The notes under the pieces were generated by a model. It searched no databases. It was not told the DNA's origin and saw only the letters and a list, made by a program, of their open reading frames with translations. Below are positions 35,505 through 43,367 of a stretch of 64,000 nt of DNA, one piece after another. A program made the translations under genes and the position numbers. The DNA is taken from contig JAFIFJ010000152.1 of NCBI GenBank assembly GCA_020832085.1, forward strand, positions 45,746-109,745. The letters are read 5' to 3'. This DNA comes from Gammaproteobacteria bacterium (GTDB lineage: Bacteria; Pseudomonadota; Gammaproteobacteria; Pseudomonadales; Azotimanducaceae). Position 1 is the first letter of the stretch; each line of letters starts with the position of its first letter.

Positions 35505-35729
35505 TCAGTCGTCGCTCTGCCTCCCACACAACTCCGACAGCGACATCAGTCCCTGCTTGAGCCGGGCATGCTCCTCGGCGTCGATGGCGCCCTGCTCCAA
35601 TGCCCGGGCCAGATCGATCATCTGCTGGCCGATAGACACATCGCCCATACGCACGTTGGTGGCCACGTTCTCATTCCAGCAGCCCGCCAGCAGCAGCGTC
35701 CCCACTACGGCCACAATGCCCTTCACCAT
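35505..35729 (-). CDS. Small lipoprotein with SHOCT-like tail
   Basis: 74 residues. MVKGIVAVVGTLLLAGC is a lipoprotein signal with the acylated Cys at 17. The mature part has MIDLARALEQGAIDAEEHAR and LKQGLMSLSELC, similar to the short helical SHOCT motif seen at the ends of small stress proteins. GGGGGAGGAGAC directly before the ATG is a strong ribosome binding site. It is a single gene facing the acyl-CoA dehydrogenase across the REP-like element. Function unknown. Confidence 0.75.
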   Translation of the reverse strand: MVKGIVAVVGTLLLAGCWNENVATNVRMGDVSIGQQMIDLARALEQGAIDAEEHARLKQGLMSLSELCGRQSDD

Positions 35730-35922
35730 GTCTCCTCCCCCTCTGCATGCATGCAGTGCAAGTGTCGTCCAAACCTCCGCTCCCGGCGTGGACCACCGAG
35801 GCGCATCGGGTTGGTCAAAATCACCACTCCCTTGCCAAATCCACTAACCCATGCCCGCGACCTGCTCGGCAGAAGCTTTACCAGAACCCTATAAAACAAC
35901 AACTTAAGCCTTTCGGGAAGAG

Positions 35923-35940
35923 TTGGCACGAAGCGTGTAA
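35923..35940 (+). promoter_or_regulatory. Sigma-54-like promoter of the pspC pair
   Basis: TTGGCACG-AAGC-GTGTAA matches the -24 element fully and the -12 element partly (GTGT where TTGC is expected; the conserved G is kept, the C is T). It lies 58 bp before the first gene of a pair that ends in a PspC-domain gene. Psp operons in other bacteria are driven by sigma-54, so the assignment is reasonable but not firm. Confidence 0.45.
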
Positions 35941-35997
35941 AGAACGAGTTGTCAGCGAGCCCCGCAGCAAGCCGGGGGAGTTCCAGGAGGGATGAAC

Positions 35998-36216
35998 ATG
36001 CTTACACTCAATCGTATCAGCCGGCTGCGCCAACCCCGCAGCAACAGCGCCTCGACGGCGCTATTGATCATCACGTTCAGCGTGTTTGCGGTCCTTGGCC
36101 ATCTGGCCATCGAGCAGCAGCGCGGCGGCCCACACTGGGTCCAGGAGACGCCCCCGGCGGCAGCCAAGGCTGACCCCTTTGATCTCTGGTCCCTGCTGCA
36201 CCACCTGCGGTTCTGA
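35998..36216 (+). CDS. Small single-helix membrane protein
   Basis: 72 residues: a basic start (MLTLNRISRLRQPRSNSAS), one hydrophobic helix TALLIITFSVFAVLGHLAI and a short Pro/Ala-rich tail ending in FDLWSLLHHLRF. No family is recognised. Two ATGs are possible; I prefer 35998 because AGGAGG (35985-35990) is seven bases before it, whereas it nearly touches the ATG at 35992. It is 13 bp before the PspC gene and probably co-transcribed with it from the sigma-54-like site. Confidence 0.7.
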   Translation: MLTLNRISRLRQPRSNSASTALLIITFSVFAVLGHLAIEQQRGGPHWVQETPPAAAKADPFDLWSLLHHLRF

Positions 36217-36229
36217 CGGAGCTGAAATC

Positions 36230-36451
36230 ATGAACATGCATCACCAACGTCCGCCGCGGTTTCTCCGCGATACCCGTGAAGCCTATCTCGGTGGTGTCTG
36301 CGCCGGCATTGCCCGCGGCCTGCGAATGAGGCCCCTCGGCATCCGGGTGGCGGTAGCCGCCGCCGCCGTGCTCTTCACCACCCCGACCCTGATCGCCTAC
36401 GCTGTGGCGTGGCTGCTGATGGATTCCCGCGAGGAATATCGACTGCCCTGA
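36230..36451 (+). CDS. PspC-domain protein
   Basis: 73 residues. FLRDTREAYLGGVCAGIARG is the PspC domain start, with LGIRVAVAAAAVLFTTPTLI forming the first part of the hydrophobic region and AYAVAWLLMDSREEYRLP closing it. PspC proteins sit in the inner membrane and take part in the phage-shock response to loss of membrane integrity. This one is the bare domain with no extension. GGAG is eight bases before the ATG at 36230; a longer frame starting at 36086 lies inside the upstream gene and is rejected. No pspA or pspF is nearby. Confidence 0.85.
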   Translation: MNMHHQRPPRFLRDTREAYLGGVCAGIARGLRMRPLGIRVAVAAAAVLFTTPTLIAYAVAWLLMDSREEYRLP

Positions 36452-36460
36452 GGGGCAGTC
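36441..36460. terminator. Hairpin between pspC-type gene and GST-like gene
   Basis: GACTGCCC-TGAG-GGGCAGTC is a perfect eight-base-pair stem exactly over the ends of two convergent genes, the loop being the PspC stop codon region. No T-run on either side. It is a likely bidirectional transcript end. Confidence 0.5.
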
Positions 36461-36461
36461 G

Positions 36462-37388
36462 CTACCTCGGCAGCACCACGTAGCCGGCCCGCGGAAAGTG
36501 CACGACCACTTCGCCGAGGGCCGGATCACGGCGCAGCAGCGCAACCTCATCAGCGTTGATCACCAGCAGTTCACCGGCCACCAGATCGCGGCCATAGTCA
36601 TCGGGTGCGACTTCCACTTTCATGCCGGGCCGCAGGCCGTTGGGCTCATCGGGATCACCCGCGGGCAGCGTCTCGGGCGTCTCCACCGCCGCCAGGGACA
36701 GCGCATCCCTGGCGCCGATCTCCCGCCGCTGCCCGTGGCCGATGGCTGACATGCGGGCCTCCCAGGCGGTGATGCGGGCAAAGCGATCGAGCAGCCCGGC
36801 CTCCTCCGGGCAGACCTGCCGCAGAAACCAGACCACATGCCAGGGGTGCAGGTCGAGCATGCCCGGCGCTTCGCCGCCCAGGAAGGCCCGCCCGTCTAAC
36901 AATTGCCGATCGATGAGGTTCAAGTGCGCCCGGTACTGCTCGCGCATCACCGGCACCGCCGCCCGCATGCGCGCCACGTCGAAGCGCGTCCCCGACATCT
37001 GTGCCCGGTCGTCGATGAAGGCCTGGGAGACGGAATGGCCGATGCTGCCGAAGATCAACTGCACCGCGACCATGAAGAAACTGCGGTCAGCCCAGAATCC
37101 CAGCGCATCGGCGATACCGTGGAGGCCGTCAGGATAGAGACTCGGCTCCGGGAAGCGCCGCTCGAGCTCACGCAGGATCAGCGCGCTGTCGCACCAGATC
37201 TCAGCACCGATCTGCATGGAAGGGGTGCGGCGGTAGCCGCCGGTCAGCGGCAGGTAGTCGGGCTTCGGCATCATGTTCGGAATGAGCACACTGCGCCAGC
37301 TGATGCCCTTGATGCCCATGGCCAGCCGGACCTTCTCCGAGAACGGCGAGCTGTCGTAATGGTGAAGAATTGGTTCCATCAGGTTCAC
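36462..37388 (-). CDS. Glutathione S-transferase-like protein with C-terminal extension
   Basis: 308 residues. The N-terminal thioredoxin-like part has ILHHYDSSPFSEKVRLAMGIKG and RTPSMQIGAEIWCDSALILR with the cis-Pro and acidic-Ser pair typical of GST domains; a helical C-terminal domain follows. The last 80 residues (GMKVEVAPDDYGRDLVAGEL and a beta-rich end) go beyond the normal GST length. Catalytic Ser/Cys candidates are in DSSPFSEKV. I use a GTG at 37388 with GGAGG five bases upstream; an ATG at 37424 has no such site. Substrate unknown. It is the last gene of the minus-strand series beginning at the glutamine synthetase. Confidence 0.75.
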   Translation of the reverse strand: MNLMEPILHHYDSSPFSEKVRLAMGIKGISWRSVLIPNMMPKPDYLPLTGGYRRTPSMQIGAEIWCDSALILRELERRFPEPSLYPDGLHGIADALGFWADRSFFMVAVQLIFGSIGHSVSQAFIDDRAQMSGTRFDVARMRAAVPVMREQYRAHLNLIDRQLLDGRAFLGGEAPGMLDLHPWHVVWFLRQVCPEEAGLLDRFARITAWEARMSAIGHGQRREIGARDALSLAAVETPETLPAGDPDEPNGLRPGMKVEVAPDDYGRDLVAGELLVINADEVALLRRDPALGEVVVHFPRAGYVVLPR

Positions 37389-37441
37389 AGGCGCCTCCAG
37401 CGCATTCTCATGGGACGCCGTCATGGCGCCGCCACCCTGCC

Positions 37442-38332
37442 CTACGCTCCCGGTGCCGGTCCTGCCGACTCCGGGGCCGGTCGACTGCTTGATGCCAGCA
37501 TCTCGAAGTCCCGGACCAGACCGCTGAGGCGTCCCGAGAGACGTCGTTTCTGTTCCGGTTCCAGATTGTTGATCAGATCCACCGCGAACTGTCGATAGAT
37601 GCCCTGATGACGGGAGATGATTTCCCGGTATTCGGGCGTATGCCAGCGCTCGCGGTGGAGCAGGAGTTCGACGATGCGCTCCTCGAACACATCCATCTGC
37701 TCACGCTGACCGAGGGCGTCCAGCAGATCAGCCTGCCAGAGCCTACGAAAGGCCACCCACTCGCTGTTGTCCGGCTCGATGGAGGCACTGACGCTGGCCA
37801 GCAGGGTCTCCTGCTCGGGTGACAGGCGGCCGATCCAGCGGTGGAGACCGTCCCGGGTCTTCTGCCGCCAAACGGCCCGCTGTTCCTCCACGGGAAGACC
37901 TTCGTAGTCCGCGTTGAGGTCTTCATTGGAGGCTTCAAGGGCCGCCTGCAGGCCGCGGATCTGGCTGTCGCTGAAGCCGGCCATCAGGTCCACCAGCAGC
38001 GGCGCCATGCGCTGGAGCATGACCGCAATCAGGTCCTGGGCCCGCTCCTCCATGGCGGTGAGCTGCTCAAGGTCCATGCCCTCCTGCACCCCGCCTTCGA
38101 AGTCCTCGATCAGGGAGGCCCACTCGGGCAGCTGCTGGTAACGGTGCCAATGCAGATAGACCCGGGCCTCCTGCCGCAACCAGCTGCGCTGGGCGCGATC
38201 GAGGTCCACATAGTCGGTGGCCCGCCAGACCACGGCCCGGTCCAGGTTCGAATACACCAACCGTACGCTGCTGCAGGCACCGAGCAGGGACACGGCCATG
38301 AGCAGCAGCAGGCAACGCTGAAAAAGTTTCAT
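37442..38332 (-). CDS. DUF6279-family lipoprotein
   Basis: 296 residues. Lipoprotein signal MKLFQRCLLLLMAVSLLGAC with the acylated Cys at 20. The mature protein has the family start VRLVYSNLDRAVVWRATDYV followed by long helices (DRAQRSWLRQEARVYLHWHR, ERIVELLLHRERWHTPEYRE). It should be attached to the outer membrane facing the periplasm. The ATG at 38332 lies seven bases beyond the cytochrome stop. No function is known; the position after a diheme cytochrome is seen here but its meaning is unclear. Confidence 0.85.
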   Translation of the reverse strand: MKLFQRCLLLLMAVSLLGACSSVRLVYSNLDRAVVWRATDYVDLDRAQRSWLRQEARVYLHWHRYQQLPEWASLIEDFEGGVQEGMDLEQLTAMEERAQDLIAVMLQRMAPLLVDLMAGFSDSQIRGLQAALEASNEDLNADYEGLPVEEQRAVWRQKTRDGLHRWIGRLSPEQETLLASVSASIEPDNSEWVAFRRLWQADLLDALGQREQMDVFEERIVELLLHRERWHTPEYREIISRHQGIYRQFAVDLINNLEPEQKRRLSGRLSGLVRDFEMLASSSRPAPESAGPAPGA

Positions 38333-38339
38333 GCTGCCA

Positions 38340-39428
38340 TCAGAACATGCCGGCATGAGTACAGTCTCCCTGCAGTTCCTCGATCCAGGCCGCAATCAGC
38401 CCCAGCGCCTGCTCATCCACCAGACTGCGGCCAAGTTCCGGCATCATGACAGCCGGGTCCCTGTGGGCCAGCCGATAGTGCAGGATGGACGCCTCGGGCC
38501 GCCCCGGCCAGATGCCCACCCTGAGCCCGCCAGCCCCTCGCCCGGCCGCCACCGGGGGTTTGCAGACGCCGAGTTCCCAGGGCCGCTCGGAGCTGTAGCG
38601 AAGGTCGAGCCCGGCGTTGGCGGCGCTGCCGTCGCCGTTGTGGCAGTGCGCGCAATTGACGTCCAGATAGGCCCGCGCGTCAGGTTGCGCGGGCCAGGCC
38701 ACCACTTCGTCTTGATCCATCACCCAGCCGGCCGCCTGCCAGCGGGCATACTGCTGCTCCTGCTCTGACACCCGGACAGCCGCAAGATTCGCCGGCTTCG
38801 GGCCGATGGGCATCAGCACACGCTGCTGCCGGCCTGTGCCATGACAAGCCGCACACTGATTGCGATCCGGCACCAGATAGTCGAAGGCGACACCGTCCTC
38901 CGTCACCAGCGCCAGCAGTGCGCCGGCATCCGCCCGCCAGGCCTCGCGCCCGGCTTCATCCCAAAGATAGGACACCGCTTCCCAACCCGAAACCGCATGG
39001 CGCAGCACCCGCGTTTCCAACAAGCGCAGGCCTGCCAGAGCAAGCCCTGCCCGCTCGCCCGTTTCCATTGCCACGTTTGTGAGCCCGACCAGGCCCTGCG
39101 CTGGGACGGGGTAAAGGAAGGTCTTGGTGATGAGGGTACCCGGCGGAAAGGCCAGCGCGGCCATGGAATCCGCCCCCGACACGCGCTCGGCGCGCCCTCC
39201 CGGTGGCAGATGGACGCTGCGGTGCTTCGACGCGTAATCGGAAAAGAGCGGGTGACCGAGGGTATAGACGAACCCATCCTGAACCCGGAGTTCCCCACCC
39301 TGCTGCAGCAGCAGGCCCAGCTCGGACAGCCGCGCAGGCAGGGGCTCCGACAGGGGCCAGGGCTCGGAAGCCGGCGCACAGGCCAGCAGCAGGCAGGCAA
39401 GCAGAAGCAGCAGCGGAGTTCGCGTCAC
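38340..39428 (-). CDS. SO_2930-type diheme c-type cytochrome (lipoprotein)
   Basis: 362 residues from a GTG at 39428, chosen because AAGGGAG precedes it and it yields a tight lipoprotein signal (TRTPLLLLLACLLLAC). Two heme-binding motifs are present, CAACH at about 192-196 and CAHCH at about 259-263. The long N-terminal domain (FVYTLGHPLFSDYASKHRSV, PPGTLITKTFLYP) and the ending (MMPELGRSLVDEQALGLIAAWI) match the SO_2930 family. In other bacteria this cytochrome is encoded next to a parallel beta-helix protein, as here. It should carry electrons in the periplasm or on the outer membrane, but the donor and acceptor are not known. Confidence 0.88.
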   Translation of the reverse strand: MTRTPLLLLLACLLLACAPASEPWPLSEPLPARLSELGLLLQQGGELRVQDGFVYTLGHPLFSDYASKHRSVHLPPGGRAERVSGADSMAALAFPPGTLITKTFLYPVPAQGLVGLTNVAMETGERAGLALAGLRLLETRVLRHAVSGWEAVSYLWDEAGREAWRADAGALLALVTEDGVAFDYLVPDRNQCAACHGTGRQQRVLMPIGPKPANLAAVRVSEQEQQYARWQAAGWVMDQDEVVAWPAQPDARAYLDVNCAHCHNGDGSAANAGLDLRYSSERPWELGVCKPPVAAGRGAGGLRVGIWPGRPEASILHYRLAHRDPAVMMPELGRSLVDEQALGLIAAWIEELQGDCTHAGMF

Positions 39429-39455
39429 CCTCGCGGCTCCCTTGGCGGACACCCA

Positions 39456-40691
39456 TCACTCCCAGGGCACGGCGACACCCGCACCGGCCTCACTGACCCC
39501 AGGCAGCGACGCCAGGCTGCAATCGAAGGCATCGGCAGCAAACTGCGGGGCCGCAAAGCCCCCCGGCGCATCGAGATTGATGGATTCCGCAGCTGAGTTG
39601 TCCTGGGCGCACAGGACCGGCGAGTCGGAATCGCGGGTAAAGCCATCCCAGATCAGTGGCGGCAGATCGCGCCCGATTCCCGCACGGATCATCGCCAGCG
39701 GCTCGGCATCCGGCTCATGCCCGCTGCGGCCGAAATCATTGCCATGAACATGGATGCGCTCGGGATAGGGATCGTAGTCCGGATCGTCGAAGGGACGACC
39801 GGTGATGAGGTAACTCATCACCATGACCGCTGCCGTGCCGTGATCGTCCAGAACATTGGCGAAGATCTCGACGTCGCGATTGGCACTCACCAGGATCCCG
39901 GTACCGGAAGGAACCGTCGCCACGATGTTGCCTTCGGGGGCGAAGTTCGGCGTGTTGTTGGACGTCACCAGATTGCGGAACACGCGCACCTCGCGACCGC
40001 CCTGCATGGGCAGCCCCGGCAGGTCGAAGACCAGGATGCCGCCGGTGTTGTGCACAACGACGTTGGCGTAGACGTCAGCGCGCATGGAGTTCTCGATCTC
40101 GATGCCGGCCACGTTGTAGGCGGCCCGGTTGCGGCGTACCACGATGTCGGTGGACTGCCCCACGTAGATGCCGGCATCCGATGCGCCGATGGCGACGGAG
40201 TCCCCGATCAGCACGCCTTCGCACTGCACGGGGTAGAGACCATAGGCGCCGTTGTCCGGACTCGGCCCACCCGTCCACTCCGCGCGCAGATCACGCATGA
40301 CGATGTTGCGGCAGCCGCTGACCTTGATGGCGTCACCGCGGGCGTTTTCGATGGCGAAGCCCTGCAGGGTGACATCATCGGCGGTCACCAGCAGGCCCTC
40401 CGCACCGCTGCGCTGCTGATCGAAGGCCAGCACGCTGCGGTTCTGCCCGGCCCCTCTGAGCGTGACCCCGGAAACGCTCAGGGTGAGGCTGCGATCCAGC
40501 TCGAACCGTCCCTCCGGAATCTCCACCAGCCCGCCCGGCGCGACGTCGAGCAGGGCTTGGCGCAGGCCATCTATCGGATCGGCCGACAGCAGCGGCGACG
40601 CGACCTCCTCAGGCGCGCCGCAGGCCGACAGCAGGACACAGCAGCCCAGCATCAGGCTCCGCAGGGAGCCGCCGAACCTCTCCTGACTCAT
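39456..40691 (-). CDS. Parallel beta-helix lipoprotein, partner of the SO_2930-type cytochrome
   Basis: 411 residues. Lipoprotein signal SLMLGCCVLLSAC, then a right-handed beta-helix: repeated turns such as GVTLRGAGQNRSVLAFDQ, DVTLQGFAIENARGDAIKV, DIVVRRNRAAYNVAGIEIEN and VEIFANVLDDHG. This is the SO_2929-type protein always described next to the diheme cytochrome. It may bind or process a surface polymer. GGGGGGAC precedes the ATG at 40691, which overlaps the amidotransferase stop (ATGA); an earlier in-frame ATG is inside that gene. The coupling to nitrogen-metabolism genes is unusual and discussed in the findings. Confidence 0.88.
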   Translation of the reverse strand: MSQERFGGSLRSLMLGCCVLLSACGAPEEVASPLLSADPIDGLRQALLDVAPGGLVEIPEGRFELDRSLTLSVSGVTLRGAGQNRSVLAFDQQRSGAEGLLVTADDVTLQGFAIENARGDAIKVSGCRNIVMRDLRAEWTGGPSPDNGAYGLYPVQCEGVLIGDSVAIGASDAGIYVGQSTDIVVRRNRAAYNVAGIEIENSMRADVYANVVVHNTGGILVFDLPGLPMQGGREVRVFRNLVTSNNTPNFAPEGNIVATVPSGTGILVSANRDVEIFANVLDDHGTAAVMVMSYLITGRPFDDPDYDPYPERIHVHGNDFGRSGHEPDAEPLAMIRAGIGRDLPPLIWDGFTRDSDSPVLCAQDNSAAESINLDAPGGFAAPQFAADAFDCSLASLPGVSEAGAGVAVPWE

Positions 40692-41473
40692 GGGTGTCCC
40701 CCCGTCTCTGCCGCCTCCCGGGCAGCTTCCTGCCAGCTCAGAAATGCCAGCATCCATTGGCCCACCAGCTCCCGCTGAATGGGCATCTCCAGCGACGCGA
40801 CGCCACGCTGGTAAACCGCTTCACCCAGCAGTTCACGGCGGAAGGCCATGAGGTCAGCCGAGTAGGGTTTGGCAAACTCGGGATGACCCTGGATGGCGAG
40901 GATGTGATCCCCGATGGTGAAGGCGGCGTTGGGACAGAAATCATTCTCTGCCAGCAGCGCTGCGCCCTCGGGCAGCCGCATCACCTGATCCTGGTGGCTG
41001 GACAGCAGCGCGAACTGCTCCTGCTGCGGACACATCCATGCCGGTGCCGCGGTCACCCGGCTGGCATGGACACCCACGGCCCAGCCCCCCGCTGCGGCCC
41101 GGGTCTCGCCGCCCAAGGCCTGGGCAATGAGCTGGTGGCCGAAACAGATGCCGATGAGCTTGTGGCGTCGTTGATGCAGTTTCAGGACGAAGTCGCTGAG
41201 TTCGGCAATCCAGGGATGGTCGTCGTAGACCGAGTCCCGGGAGCCGGTGATCACATAGCCGTCGCACTCACCCACCTCGGCAGGGTAGTGCCCATGCTGC
41301 ACGTCGTAGTCGTGGAAGACCGGCTCCGGCATCCCCGCCGCCCGCGCGGCATCGCGCAGCAGCTGATGGAACATGTCGGGATAGTCACCGTGGCGATCGA
41401 TGAACTCCTCGCGCACACGATCAGTCTTGAGGATTCCGATGCGAAGGGAGCGGGTGCTGGATTCCAAGGCCAT
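40688..41473 (-). CDS. Class I glutamine amidotransferase, PuuD-like
   Basis: 261 residues. The nucleophile is Cys110 in GICFGHQ, with His197 and Glu199 in GHPEF completing the triad; DGYVITGSRDSVYDD is the oxyanion region. Free-standing enzymes of this type cleave gamma-glutamyl compounds. Next to a PuuA-like glutamine synthetase the likely role is hydrolysis of a gamma-glutamyl amino acid in polyamine or amine breakdown. I use the ATG at 41473; a TTG at 41482 is also in frame. It follows the synthetase by 30 bp and its stop overlaps the beta-helix gene. Confidence 0.85.
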   Translation of the reverse strand: MALESSTRSLRIGILKTDRVREEFIDRHGDYPDMFHQLLRDAARAAGMPEPVFHDYDVQHGHYPAEVGECDGYVITGSRDSVYDDHPWIAELSDFVLKLHQRRHKLIGICFGHQLIAQALGGETRAAAGGWAVGVHASRVTAAPAWMCPQQEQFALLSSHQDQVMRLPEGAALLAENDFCPNAAFTIGDHILAIQGHPEFAKPYSADLMAFRRELLGEAVYQRGVASLEMPIQRELVGQWMLAFLSWQEAAREAAETGGHP

Positions 41474-41503
41474 GAGCTCCAAGCAAGGGACTGGGCAACG
41501 GTA

Positions 41504-42928
41504 TCAGATGATCTCGAAGTAGCGCGCGAGCTGCCAATCATTCACGTGTCGTTCGTACTCCCGCGCCTCCCACTCCCGAGTCGCGCAGAAGTGGTCCACG
41601 AAGGCGTCCCCGAACCAGTCCCGTGCGAGTCGGGACCCTCGCAACAGCGCGGACGCCTCGCGCAGATGGGTCGGCAGTTTCAGCGTATCCGGCAGACGAT
41701 CCTGAATCTCGTAGGCATTGCCGGTCACCGCCGCCTCGGGCTCGAGGCCGTCAATGATGCCCTGGACACCGGCGGCAATCACCGCTGCTGCAGCCAGATA
41801 GGGATTGGCATCGGCACCGCTGGCGCGGAACTCCAGGCGCTGGCTGCGCGACCCGCCGGGAATCACCCGCAGCGCACAGGTACGGTTCTCCACCCCCCAG
41901 GTCGCTGCCGTAGGCGCCCAGGCTCCCGGGACGAGACGCGTGTAGGCGTTCACCGTGGGAGCGAACAGGGCCGTCGTTTCCCGCATGTAGTTCTGAACGC
42001 CGCCGACGAAGTGGCGCTGGGTTGCCGTCATCCCAGCCGCAGCCAAGGAGTCGTGAAACACCGGCTCACCGTCCGGCCCCAACAACGAGACGTGGAGATG
42101 TCCGCTCTGGCCCGGATAGGCCATGGACCACTTGGCCATGAAGGTCGCCATCAGTTCCCGCTGCTGGAAAAAGACCTTGGTGAAGGTCTTGAACAGACTG
42201 GCCCGGTCGGCCGCTTCGAGGCCGTCCGCCACCCCAAGCGCCGCCTCCCAGACACCGGGACCCGTTTCACAGTGGAGCCCTTCGATGGGCACAGCGAAAT
42301 CGTCCATGTAGCTCATCAGCGCGGTAAACAGGTCGGCCTCGGCAGAGGCCCGCAGCACCGAGTAGCCAAAGTTGCCCGGCGTCAGCGGCACAAGATCACG
42401 GAAACCCTTGGCGCGCAGCGAATCCGGCGTTTCCCGGAAGACGAAGAACTCGTACTCGAAACCGAGGCGTGGCCGAAAGCCCAAGACTGCCGCCCTGGCG
42501 AGGACGCTCTTGAGCCGGCCGCGGGGGCAGGCCGGATGACGGACCACCTCCCCGGCCTCATCGGCCACCACGAAGTCACCGAGCAGGAAGGGCGTACCCT
42601 CACCCGGGATGCGACGCTCGCTGCCGGCATCGAGACGGAAGCGGGCATCCGGAAACCCCGTGTGCCAGCCCGTGAGACTGGCGTTGTCATAGAGCTGGTC
42701 GGCGACATCCCAGCCGAGAACGCAGTCGCAGAACCCGGGGTCGCTGTCGAGGGTTCCGGCGAACTTGTCCAGCGAGATGTACTTGCCGCGCAGCACGCCG
42801 TCGACGTCCGCAAGGCCGAGTTTCACTCGCCGCTCACCGGCCTGCTGCCAGCCGGCCAGGGCCTGACCGAGGGCTTCGGCATTGACCCGCCATTCCTCGG
42901 CGGTGACGCGTTCCGGATCGATGGCCAT
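41504..42928 (-). CDS. Glutamine synthetase family, PuuA-like gamma-glutamyl-amine ligase
   Basis: 474 residues. GS fold signatures: RLGFEYEFFVF (metal-ligand Glu), GPGVWEAALG, SGHLHVSLLGPDGEPVFHD, and the nucleotide region VIPGGSRSQRLEFRASGADANPYLAAAA. It lacks the conserved adenylylation Tyr loop of GlnA and starts with a VDGVLRGKYIS segment typical of the gamma-glutamyl-polyamine synthetase branch. It would join glutamate to an amine such as putrescine. GGAGA precedes the ATG at 42928. It is the first gene of the operon, behind the region with DnaA-box-like repeats. Substrate is inferred from family and neighbours only. Confidence 0.88.
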   Translation of the reverse strand: MAIDPERVTAEEWRVNAEALGQALAGWQQAGERRVKLGLADVDGVLRGKYISLDKFAGTLDSDPGFCDCVLGWDVADQLYDNASLTGWHTGFPDARFRLDAGSERRIPGEGTPFLLGDFVVADEAGEVVRHPACPRGRLKSVLARAAVLGFRPRLGFEYEFFVFRETPDSLRAKGFRDLVPLTPGNFGYSVLRASAEADLFTALMSYMDDFAVPIEGLHCETGPGVWEAALGVADGLEAADRASLFKTFTKVFFQQRELMATFMAKWSMAYPGQSGHLHVSLLGPDGEPVFHDSLAAAGMTATQRHFVGGVQNYMRETTALFAPTVNAYTRLVPGAWAPTAATWGVENRTCALRVIPGGSRSQRLEFRASGADANPYLAAAAVIAAGVQGIIDGLEPEAAVTGNAYEIQDRLPDTLKLPTHLREASALLRGSRLARDWFGDAFVDHFCATREWEAREYERHVNDWQLARYFEII

Positions 42929-43367
42929 GGCCGGTCTCCACTGCTCGGCGGTCCAGTGGACCGACCGCTGCGCGGCGTCGGGGATCGCCGCCGGCTGTGC
43001 TGGGATTCGCCAGCGAATGTTCTACCGAGGTTGCTTCCAAGTTGTCCACGGACTCTGTGGATAACTCTCTGGATAACTCCGGCCCGCTGACCCCGAGGTC
43101 AGGCAGCGTCTGGATTGACACCAACTGGTCAAATTTCAATCAAAAGATATAAGTTTTTAAAAATCAGTATCTTGCGAGACGCTCATAATCATCTGCATGA
43201 AAGAATCAACACATCTGCTAGTCACGCCGAAGGCGCCTTCCGTGTGTGAATAACTCTCTTATGGCCTTCGTGAGTGCCCACTTACCCCAAGGGGTTGGGG
43301 CCACGGCCGCTCCAGCTGCAGGCCCTGCATTATCCCGCGCCTCTTGGGAGTCGTTGTAGCGCCCCGG
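42929..43367. other. 439-bp intergenic region with DnaA-box-like repeats
   Basis: No credible gene. An AT-rich block (43133-43200) is flanked by DnaA-box-like repeats annotated separately. Two small palindromes, TGACC-CCGA-GGTCA (43088-43101) and TTGACACCAACTGGTCAA (43115-43132), lie about 160-200 bp before the glutamine synthetase start and look like regulator sites for that promoter. An 18-codon frame from 43197 and a 32-codon frame from 43261 lack ribosome binding sites and are not called. Confidence 0.6.
43056..43259. promoter_or_regulatory. DnaA-box-like direct repeats around an AT-rich block
   Basis: TGTGGATAACTCTCT (43056-43070) recurs as TGTGAATAACTCTCT (43245-43259), 189 bp apart with one mismatch. 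Their first nine bases read on the other strand are TTATCCACA and TTATTCACA, both fitting the DnaA-box consensus TTWTNCACA. A third one-mismatch copy TCTGGATAA is at 43068-43076, and a weaker TTGTCCACG at 43042-43050. An AT-rich stretch with a TTTTTAAAAA core lies between. Confidence 0.6.

Noticed and set aside
35723..35929. 68-codon minus-strand frame upstream of the small lipoprotein
   Set aside because: No ribosome binding site, overlaps the lipoprotein start, and lies in a region better read as a promoter zone.
43197..43253. 18-codon leader-peptide-like frame
   Set aside because: No ribosome binding site, no attenuator hairpins after it, and its end coincides with a DnaA-box repeat.
43041..43260. 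Chromosomal replication origin
   Set aside because: DnaA boxes are too few for a firm call and none of dnaA, dnaN, rpmH, gidA or parAB is nearby; kept only as a finding.
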